From: Vreelandella sp031769195 | GTDB taxonomy: Bacteria > Pseudomonadota > Gammaproteobacteria > Pseudomonadales > Halomonadaceae | Direction of reading: 5' to 3' | Length of the DNA stretch: 64,000 nt | Assembly (NCBI RefSeq): GCF_031769195.1 | Contig: NZ_JAVHNP010000006.1 | Coordinates: forward strand, 235,109-299,108 | Shown here: positions 58,168-64,000 of the stretch, in pieces | How positions within the stretch are numbered: the first letter of the stretch is position 1 | How the letters are laid out: each line of letters begins with the position of its first letter | Translations under genes and position numbers: made by a program | Notes under the pieces: generated by a model | What the model was told of the DNA's origin: nothing | Database searches by the model: none | The model's input: only the letters and a program-made list of their open reading frames with translations

Positions 58168-59706
58168 TTAAAGGTTAATAATCGTCTGCAGGAGCTCATC
58201 CTGGGTGCTAATGGTATTCGAGTTCGCCTGATAAGCACGCTGAGCAACAATGGTATCTACAAGCTCTTTGGCCAATTCCACGTTTGAGGCTTCTACGGCT
58301 CCAGCCTGAATTGCACCAAAACGGCCAGTACCAGGCACACCTAAGTTCGCCAAGCCAGAACTGTTCGTGGCTGCCCACAAGTTGTTACCTAGCGGCTCAA
58401 GGCCTTCATTATTACGGAAGCTAGCGAGGGAAATCTGGCCGGCAGGGCGAGACTGATCATTGGTAAAGTTACGTACAATGACGCCATCTTCCGTCACAGT
58501 AATACCTGCCAGCGAGCCAGACGTATAACCATCCTGATTCAATTCATTTTGCTGAGAGGCATTTGCAAACTGCGAACTGCCAGCGAAATTAAATTCAAAT
58601 GTAAATGGATCGGTAGCACCCTGAACACCAGGGATAGTAATATTGGTTGTATTAGCACTAAAGACTGCGGCACCATCTGTAATGAATGGGTTCCCTCCAC
58701 CAGCTGGCGCACCAGTACCTGTCACTGCATTACCACCTAAGGCATTATTAGTGCGCGTTAGGGTCTGACCATCTCCAGCACTTTGAAATACAAAATCATT
58801 AGACACACGCGTCACACCCAAAACAGCGCTATCGGCTAACGCTTCAAAATCACTACCTTGTTGTGGTGCAACGCCAGCAGCTACTACATCGGATTTTGTT
58901 AAAAGCTGACCATTCGAATTAAAATTAAGCAAAAAAGCTTGCGGTGTGAACTGGTTGTCCGCTGTGCTTTCACCTTGAATTTGACCATTCACTGCTATTG
59001 TTGAGAGCCATGTATTATCATTAATCTTCTCAAAGTAGGTAGTCACTTGGCTAGCGTTACCTAAAGAGTCAAATACCGTGTAGTTATTACTAAAGTGATA
59101 GTTGACGTCTAGGTTTTCTACATCCCCTTCATCATCGTTAATACGGAAGCTGGCACGAGACAATTCTTCGCCTGGCCGTACGCGTGCATCTAGGTTGTAG
59201 ATACCATTTACCTCTGATGTTTGGCGAGCAGGCAGGTCATCTGCCGGCACTTGCAGCACCTGAGGAGCTCCTCCCACTACGATATCAGTAAACGGGAAAG
59301 GTAAAGACTCTCCCAACCTTACTGCTTCCTGGTCAACGTTTTCATCTAGGCCATAGCCAGTTAACCGATCACCTTGGGCATTCACAATGAAACCATCGGC
59401 CGTTAAGCTGAACTCACCATTACGCGAGTAACCCACTTCGCCAGAGGGACGTTCAAGACGATAGAAGCCATCGCCCGCAACGGCTAAATCTAAGTTGCGT
59501 CCAGTACTCTCAATACTTCCTTGAGTAAAGTCTTGGCGTGTATCTGAAACGCGCACCCCAATTCCTTGTGACGCAGCAAACACATCGGCAAAACGCACAC
59601 TAGAGCTCTTGTAGCCAACTGTCTGGGAGTTAGCAATATTGTTCCCTGCAACGTTGAGCTTTTCTGCTTGAGCGTTAATACCAGCAATAGCGGTAGTGAA
59701 AGACAT
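58168..59706 (-). CDS. flgE: FlgE, hook protein
   Basis: 512 residues. Conserved ends: SFTTAIAGINAQAEKLNVAGNNIANSQTVGYKSSSVRFADVFAAS and ASNVELAKELVDTIVAQRAYQANSNTISTQDELLQTIINL. It forms the hook, whose length FliK measures. The central, surface-exposed part encoded by about 58,500-59,100 is AT-richer than the ends. It is longer than Salmonella FlgE (about 400 residues) because of this part. Confidence 0.95.
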   Translation of the reverse strand: MSFTTAIAGINAQAEKLNVAGNNIANSQTVGYKSSSVRFADVFAASQGIGVRVSDTRQDFTQGSIESTGRNLDLAVAGDGFYRLERPSGEVGYSRNGEFSLTADGFIVNAQGDRLTGYGLDENVDQEAVRLGESLPFPFTDIVVGGAPQVLQVPADDLPARQTSEVNGIYNLDARVRPGEELSRASFRINDDEGDVENLDVNYHFSNNYTVFDSLGNASQVTTYFEKINDNTWLSTIAVNGQIQGESTADNQFTPQAFLLNFNSNGQLLTKSDVVAAGVAPQQGSDFEALADSAVLGVTRVSNDFVFQSAGDGQTLTRTNNALGGNAVTGTGAPAGGGNPFITDGAAVFSANTTNITIPGVQGATDPFTFEFNFAGSSQFANASQQNELNQDGYTSGSLAGITVTEDGVIVRNFTNDQSRPAGQISLASFRNNEGLEPLGNNLWAATNSSGLANLGVPGTGRFGAIQAGAVEASNVELAKELVDTIVAQRAYQANSNTISTQDELLQTIINL

Positions 59707-59728
59707 AATGTGTCCTCGAAAATAATAG

Positions 59729-60418
59729 TTAAAGAATTTGTTTTACTTGGTCAATCGTAACTTGACCAAAAACAGCACCGAGGTCTAAACGAACATCACT
59801 ACCGCCCGCCCCTGGAGTTACGCCTTGCACTAGCGCATAATTCAGCGCTCTTGCCTCTAGTAGCTCACCATCGGAATCCAGTGCTCTGAAATTCACTCGG
59901 TAGGCCCCTGCTGGCACAGCTTCACCGCTATTTGTGGCACCGCCCCAACTAAATGACTCTACTCCTGCAGCAACGCGGCCCAAGTTATTGGTGTAAACCA
60001 CTTCACCAGACTGGCTCGTGACGGTTACCTCTACACTCTCCGCAGGGGCACTCAACTCAATACCAAACGGTGTTGCAAACGTTCCACTTTCCACATCAGA
60101 GCTAACCATGACGTTGTTGCCTGGCACCAATACCGCTTTATCAATCAAGCCTGCAGCCTGCAGCGTTTTTGCTGCGTCCATTTGCTGAGTAATGCCTGTC
60201 AGTGTTGTGTTTAGCTCTTCAATCCCGCTAACAGTATTAATCTGAGCAAGCTGAGAAGTCATTTCCGCGTTTTCCATCGGGTTCAGCGGATCTTGATTTT
60301 GTAACTGCGTAATTAATAATGTTAAAAAGCTTTCACGCAGTTCCTGAGATTGCCGAGGTGTCATACCGCTCGCACTATTTGCGTTCACCGTACTAATGAC
60401 ACTCGTATCAATATTCAT
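59729..60418 (-). CDS. flgD: FlgD, hook cap / assembly scaffold
   Basis: 229 residues. The N-terminal signature QELRESFLTLLITQLQNQDPLNPMENAEMTSQLAQINTVSGIEELN is FlgD, followed by Ig-like/FnIII-type beta domains (PAESVEVTVTSQSGEVVYTNNLGRVAAG; VPAGAYRVNFRALDSDG). Caps the growing hook. Two bases separate it from flgC. Confidence 0.95.
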   Translation of the reverse strand: MNIDTSVISTVNANSASGMTPRQSQELRESFLTLLITQLQNQDPLNPMENAEMTSQLAQINTVSGIEELNTTLTGITQQMDAAKTLQAAGLIDKAVLVPGNNVMVSSDVESGTFATPFGIELSAPAESVEVTVTSQSGEVVYTNNLGRVAAGVESFSWGGATNSGEAVPAGAYRVNFRALDSDGELLEARALNYALVQGVTPGAGGSDVRLDLGAVFGQVTIDQVKQIL

Positions 60419-60420
60419 CG

Positions 60421-60831
60421 TTAGCCCTCACCGAGCGATAGCGTCTGGATCATCATTTGTTTGGTGGTATTAAAGACTTCTACGTTGGCCTGGTAAGAGC
60501 GTGACGCTGAAATCATATTGACCATTTCATGAACCGGCTCAACGTTGGGCTTAGCAACGTAGCCATCTTCGTCAGCGGCAGGATGATTGGGCATATATTC
60601 CAAGCGCAAAGGGGAGTCATCCTCTACCACTTCCGTCACTCGCACCCCTCCCACGCCATAACGGTTAGTCTGGGCTTGGGTTTCAAACATGACGTGCTTG
60701 GCACGATATGTTTCACCGTCAGGACCGGCAACGCTATCGGCATTCGCCATGTTGCTGGCCGTGACATTCATCCGCTGCGCCTGGGCGCTCATGGCAGAGC
60801 CGGCAATATCAAACGCTGAAAACATGGACAT
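60421..60831 (-). CDS. flgC: FlgC, proximal rod protein
   Basis: 136 residues, standard. SMFSAFDIAGSAMSAQAQRMNVTASNMANADSVAGPDGETYRAKHVMFE and EPVHEMVNMISASRSYQANVEVFNTTKQMMIQTLSLGE match FlgC. Confidence 0.96.
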   Translation of the reverse strand: MSMFSAFDIAGSAMSAQAQRMNVTASNMANADSVAGPDGETYRAKHVMFETQAQTNRYGVGGVRVTEVVEDDSPLRLEYMPNHPAADEDGYVAKPNVEPVHEMVNMISASRSYQANVEVFNTTKQMMIQTLSLGEG

Positions 60832-60856
60832 AGCTTATACTTCTCCTATTACTAGG

Positions 60857-61285
60857 TTATTCAGGCTGCATCGCATTTTTCAGGCCTTGAATACGACGGT
60901 TCATAATGGTGAGCGCAGCTTGGTAACGCACCGCGTTATCGGCAAACTGTGTCCGCTCTCGGTCCATATCGACAGTGTTTCCATCTAGGCTCGGCTGATC
61001 AGGAATCCGGTACAGCAAATCTGCATTTCCCGCACCACGCCAAGCTGGCCCCTCTGCCGCCAGATGACGGTCAGACGTACGTACTAACGTTAAGCCACCA
61101 CCTTGCGGCTGAGCTTGCCCACCTTCCACGGCTTTTTTTAACTCGCTGGCAAAGTCGATATCCCGCGCTTTATAGTTAGGCGTGTCTGCATTGGCAATGT
61201 TGGCAGCCAACACTTGATGTCGTTGCTGCCGCAACCCTAGCGCCTGCTGGTGAAAGTTAAAGGCAGATTCAAGCTGATCAATCAT
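60857..61285 (-). CDS. flgB: FlgB, proximal rod protein
   Basis: 142 residues from the ATG at 61285 (MIDQLESAFNFHQQAL; GAGGG five bases upstream). An upstream extension of the frame encodes a hydrophobic stretch unlike FlgB. LAANIANADTPNYKARDIDFASELKKAV and NTVDMDRERTQFADNAVRYQAALTIMNRRI are typical. First gene of the flgB-J operon, divergent from flgA across a 194-bp gap that must carry class II promoters; no confident elements were identified there. Confidence 0.95.
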   Translation of the reverse strand: MIDQLESAFNFHQQALGLRQQRHQVLAANIANADTPNYKARDIDFASELKKAVEGGQAQPQGGGLTLVRTSDRHLAAEGPAWRGAGNADLLYRIPDQPSLDGNTVDMDRERTQFADNAVRYQAALTIMNRRIQGLKNAMQPE

Positions 61286-61479
61286 GCCGGCCCTCGCTCG
61301 CTGAGAGGCAAAAATAAATCGGAAATTGTTGATGATGAATAATATGCTCGCTGCTTTCACCTTAAAGCATGGAACAGCTACCGTTTACACCAGCATTTCC
61401 CATGATGCGTGGGGTGCTTTTGCATTACACTGCCGTGCTGATGTTTATCATCTGATCTTCTAAACTGAGCGATTTTTCC

Positions 61480-62196
61480 ATGCGCCACTTGCTGCACGTT
61501 GCTGCACGCTGCTCAGCAGTTTTTCACTCCTTGTTAGTACTTTTGTCTTTAGGCGCTGCTCAGCCACTTTGGGCGCAAACGACCGACCAAGCACTGGTCG
61601 ATGCTGTTCAGCAATTTCTCTATCAAGAAACCCTGACACTGGGCCAAGAAGTCGTCATTGACATTGCGCCCCCTTCCCCACACCTACCCGCTTGTCTACA
61701 ACCTAGCCCCTTTTTAGCCAATGCTAATCAAGCCCCCATTGGACGCGTCTCTGTAGGAGTTCGCTGTGGCGAGGCAGGCCGTCAAACTCGCTATCTACAG
61801 GCGCAAGTGGACGTCATTGGTCGCTATATCGTGGCGAGTCAGGATATTGAACGTGGCACGCTCATAACAGCAGCAATGCTGACCCAGCGAGAGGGCAATT
61901 TAAGTGATCTATCCTCCCAAGCTCTGACGAATGAAGAAGACGTGATTGGCACCGTTGCTCAACGTCCCATTCGCAGTGGCAGTACTTTTCAGGCGCACTT
62001 TTTACAAGCGCCCAGCCTGGTGGAACGAGGGCAGCGCGTGACGGTCATAGCCCAAGGAGCGGGGTTTCGTGTTTCTCGAGAAGGTGAGGCGCTGGAAGAT
62101 GGTGCACAAGGAGAAACGGTACGTGTACGTTTTGGCCCCCGCGAAATCATGAATGCACGGGTCATCGACCAAGGCACATTAATGGTGGATTTTTAG
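61480..62196 (+). CDS. flgA: FlgA, P-ring assembly chaperone
   Basis: 238 residues with an N-terminal signal segment (FHSLLVLLSLGAAQPLWA). The C-terminal SAF domain is clear (YIVASQDIERGTLITAAMLTQRE; RPIRSGSTFQAHFLQAPSLVERGQRVTVIAQGAGFRVSREGEALEDG; VRVRF). Periplasmic chaperone for FlgI ring assembly. Confidence 0.94.
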   Translation: MRHLLHVAARCSAVFHSLLVLLSLGAAQPLWAQTTDQALVDAVQQFLYQETLTLGQEVVIDIAPPSPHLPACLQPSPFLANANQAPIGRVSVGVRCGEAGRQTRYLQAQVDVIGRYIVASQDIERGTLITAAMLTQREGNLSDLSSQALTNEEDVIGTVAQRPIRSGSTFQAHFLQAPSLVERGQRVTVIAQGAGFRVSREGEALEDGAQGETVRVRFGPREIMNARVIDQGTLMVDF

Positions 62197-62205
62197 CCTG
62201 CTGCC

Positions 62206-62232
62206 TAAAGTCTTTATGAATAAGGCCGATAA
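62206..62232 (+). promoter_or_regulatory. sigma28 (FliA) promoter of flgMN
   Basis: TAAAGTCT (62206-62213), 11 bases, GCCGATAA (62225-62232): one mismatch in total against the FliA consensus. It sits between flgA and flgM, so FlgM is made both with flgA and from its own FliA-dependent start, the standard feedback loop. Confidence 0.88.
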
Positions 62233-62281
62233 ATAGGAATACAGCGCGCGGCGCCCCAACGTTGACGATGAGGCCAACAAC

Positions 62282-62548
62282 GTGAAAATTGATAACCTAA
62301 ATCCGCTGCTTCGCAATACGCCAGCCCAGCAGCGAGATGACGCACAGAAGGTAGCTGGAACAAAGCCGTCTGAAGCGGATAATGCGACACGAGAAGCGAC
62401 CCAGCTCAGCCAATCCAGCATCGATAGCAGCCAGGATATCGATATGGCGAAGGTACAAGAAATTCGCGACGCTATTCGCGAAGGACGTCTTGAGGTACGT
62501 GCCGACCGTATTGCGGACGGTCTCATTGCCAACTTGAAAGATCTTTAA
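62282..62548 (+). CDS. flgM: FlgM, anti-sigma28 factor
   Basis: 88 residues from a GTG (62282; GAGG eight bases upstream). A typical FlgM with an unstructured N-terminus (MKIDNLNPLLRNTPAQQR) and a helical FliA-binding C-terminus (KVQEIRDAIREGRLEVRADRIADGLI). It holds FliA inactive until secreted through the finished hook. Confidence 0.93.
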   Translation: MKIDNLNPLLRNTPAQQRDDAQKVAGTKPSEADNATREATQLSQSSIDSSQDIDMAKVQEIRDAIREGRLEVRADRIADGLIANLKDL

Positions 62549-62556
62549 ATGTCATC

Positions 62557-63006
62557 ATGAGCCTATCACGTCTACTGTCTAGCCAGCTGCAACGCCTTGA
62601 CGATCTAGTTGCCCTGCTTTCAACTGAGCAAGAGCAGCTGACGAAAGGTAGTATTGATGGCACTGCATTGACCTCTATTGCCAGCGAAAAACAGGCACTA
62701 TTGGAAGAGCTTGAACGCATGGAAGTTTTACGCCGAGGTGTGCAGGCTAAGCTCGGCTACCCAGAAGGGGCTCCTGGCGCAAAGCAGGCAGCTACTGATG
62801 CTGACTGCCTCTCTACCTGGGAAAGTTTGCTGGAGAAGAGTGAGCGCGTTGCAAGGATGAATGCATTAACAGGGCAAATGCTCTCGCTGCGCATGAAGCA
62901 TAACCAAGAGATGCTGGATTACATCCGCCAGATCGCTGAGAAAACGCTTTATAAGCCCAATGGACGTAATAGCGCCCAACCAGGTCGTATTAACGCTTCT
63001 GCCTAG
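62557..63006 (+). CDS. flgN: FlgN, chaperone for FlgK and FlgL
   Basis: 149 residues, helical (LLSSQLQRLDDLVALLSTEQEQL; IASEKQALLEELERME; MNALTGQMLSLRMKHNQEMLDYIRQ), the FlgN pattern, 8 bp after flgM. Delivers the hook-associated proteins FlgK and FlgL to the export gate. Last flagellar gene of the window. Confidence 0.9.
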   Translation: MSLSRLLSSQLQRLDDLVALLSTEQEQLTKGSIDGTALTSIASEKQALLEELERMEVLRRGVQAKLGYPEGAPGAKQAATDADCLSTWESLLEKSERVARMNALTGQMLSLRMKHNQEMLDYIRQIAEKTLYKPNGRNSAQPGRINASA

Positions 63007-63077
63007 TAAGCAACCATAGACAAATACTATACAAAGAGCTTCAATGAGAACAACCGCGTTCATCATTGGAGTCTTTT

Positions 63078-63818
63078 ATGCTGCCCCATCTCCCAAAAGA
63101 TTTTACAGCCATCGTCGTTGGCGCCAATGGCGGTATTGGATATGCTGTGCTGCATAAGCTGCTATCAGACGCTCAGGTAGGGAGTGTCCTTGCGGTAAGT
63201 CGCTCGCCCATCACCTTCAAGCATCCTAAACTCGACGCAATAACGGCGGATATCACCACAACGGCGGGACGCAACACGCTGAGTGAAACGCTTAATGGCC
63301 GCCCCGTGCATTTGCTTTTTAATGCCATCGGCATGCTGCATGATGCAACCCAAGGTGTGCAGCCAGAAAAGCGTTTAGAGCAGTTTGATGAAGACGCTTT
63401 TGCCCAAGTAATGCATATCAATGCGGCAACGCCTGCTCTGCTACTGGCCGCCCTCAAGCCCTCCCTACAGGGCAAGCACCCTGTCATTATTGCCAGCCTG
63501 TCGGCTCGTGTAGGATCCATCACGGACAATGGATATGGCGGCTGGTATAGCTACCGAGCCAGTAAGGCTGCGCATAACATGCTGATGAAAACGGCGGCTA
63601 TTGAACTCACTCGGCTAAATAAGCAATCCATCGTGCTGTGCCTGCACCCTGGCACTACAGACACCGCTCTTTCCAAGCCTTTCCAGGCACGTGTACCTAC
63701 TGAAAAGCTATTCACAACCGAGTTTGTGGCTGGACAGCTTCTCGAGGTAATTGCTAAGCGCACTCCCACCGATACAGGAAGTTTCTGGGACTGGGCAGGC
63801 GAACCGATTCTCTGGTAA
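63078..63818 (+). CDS. Short-chain dehydrogenase/reductase family protein
   Basis: 246 residues from the ATG at 63078 (TGGAG six bases upstream). Rossmann fold with VVGANGGIGYAVL for NAD(P) binding, LFNAIGMLH (the NAG-type motif) and the catalytic set Ser (IIASLSARVGS) and YRASK (Tyr-x3-Lys). It resembles the C-factor/CsgA-like subgroup of SDRs. The substrate is unknown, and nothing connects it to motility apart from position. It converges with an rRNA operon. Confidence 0.88.
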   Translation: MLPHLPKDFTAIVVGANGGIGYAVLHKLLSDAQVGSVLAVSRSPITFKHPKLDAITADITTTAGRNTLSETLNGRPVHLLFNAIGMLHDATQGVQPEKRLEQFDEDAFAQVMHINAATPALLLAALKPSLQGKHPVIIASLSARVGSITDNGYGGWYSYRASKAAHNMLMKTAAIELTRLNKQSIVLCLHPGTTDTALSKPFQARVPTEKLFTTEFVAGQLLEVIAKRTPTDTGSFWDWAGEPILW

Positions 63819-63839
63819 ACACCCAGCAAAAAAGCAAAA

Positions 63840-63866
63840 AGCCCCGCGCAGGCTATGCACGGGGCT
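63840..63866. terminator. Terminator hairpin, proximal to the SDR gene
   Basis: AGCCCCG / CGGGGCT stem with an inner GCA/TGC pairing. On the minus strand it is followed by TTTTTGCTTTTTT, a strong T-run, so it backs up the rRNA terminator; on the plus strand it lies 22 bases after the SDR stop. Confidence 0.75.
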
Positions 63867-63904
63867 TGAGGGGGCGCACGTTGACGTTTCAAGCACGCAA
63901 CAAA

Positions 63905-63930
63905 AAACCCCGACCAAATGGCCGGGGTTT
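63905..63930. terminator. rRNA operon terminator
   Basis: AACCCCGACC / GGCCGGGGTT (one mismatch) with AAAT loop. On the minus strand it is directly followed by TTTTTTG and starts about 10 bases after the 5S 3' end. Confidence 0.85.
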
Positions 63931-63939
63931 CTTAATAAG

Positions 63940-64000
63940 TGCCTGACGATGACCTACTCTCGCATGGGGAGACCCCACACTACCATCGGCGCTAAGCGGT
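63940..64000 (-). rRNA. rrf: 5S ribosomal RNA, 3' half (cut by window edge)
   Basis: The reverse complement reads ...GCGCCGATGGTAGTGTGGGG, then TCTCCCCATGCGAGAGTAGG, ending TCGTCAGGCA, which is the conserved 3' portion of gammaproteobacterial 5S rRNA. About 61 of roughly 118 bases are inside. The rest of an rRNA operon is expected beyond base 64000. Confidence 0.95.

Noticed and set aside
1..64000. CRISPR arrays, insertion sequences, prophage or tRNA genes
   Set aside because: None were recognised by reading; the only tandem repeat is the coding one in fliK, and the locus is compact and co-oriented in blocks.

Overview
The window is a contiguous piece of a moderately GC-rich gammaproteobacterial chromosome, most consistent with Halomonas or a close Halomonadaceae relative. 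This placement is an inference from protein flavour and gene mix; no 16S is present. About 52 kb (roughly 9.9-63.0 kb) is one nearly uninterrupted flagellar and chemotaxis locus. Almost every structural, export, motor and signalling gene is here except the flagellin (fliC) and the filament cap (fliD).

Left flank (1-9.9 kb): an MFS transporter cut by the window edge; uvrA with a good sigma70 promoter; a Crp/Fnr-family regulator; a split class II (B12-dependent) ribonucleotide reductase nrdJa-nrdJb with two NrdR-box-like sites 31 bp apart; a small secreted protein of unknown function; and a phytochrome-like GGDEF protein that has lost its chromophore-attachment residues.

Block A (9.9-33.1 kb, all minus strand), read in transcription order: flhDC - motAB - cheAW - mcp - mcp - cheR - cheB - mcp - cheYZ - flhBA - flhF - FlhG-like - flhE - fliA - motCD - GGDEF. 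This is the enterobacterial order flhDC-motAB-cheAW-mcp-cheRBYZ-flhBAE with Pseudomonas/Vibrio-type pieces added (flhF, a second stator motCD, fliA). The usual fleN/flhG position holds a 199-residue protein without a P-loop, and FlhF carries a C-terminal extension of about 340 residues.

Block B (33.2-38.5 kb): flhX (an FlhB C-domain without NPTH), a second fliK-like gene, fliT, fliS and a YcgR-like PilZ/HD-GYP fusion on the minus strand; flaG on plus; fliE on minus.

Block C (38.7-50.6 kb, plus strand): fliFGHIJK - fliLMNOPQR. fliK carries five in-frame 84-bp tandem repeats.

Block D (50.7-63.0 kb): flgBCDEFGHIJ and flgKL on minus, divergent from flgA-flgM-flgN on plus. An SDR oxidoreductase follows, then two terminators and the 3' half of a 5S rRNA on minus, so an rRNA operon lies beyond the right edge.

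Regulation visible in the sequence: FlhDC is the likely class I master. FliA/FlgM act on four sites with exact 11-bp spacing that match TAAAGTTT-N11-GCCGATAA (flaG perfect; fliS, flgK and flgM near-perfect). Three chemoreceptors end in EWEEF or EWEAF, a likely CheR/CheB tether. Two c-di-GMP-related proteins, one beside motCD and one beside fliS, suggest that this second messenger feeds into motor or filament control.
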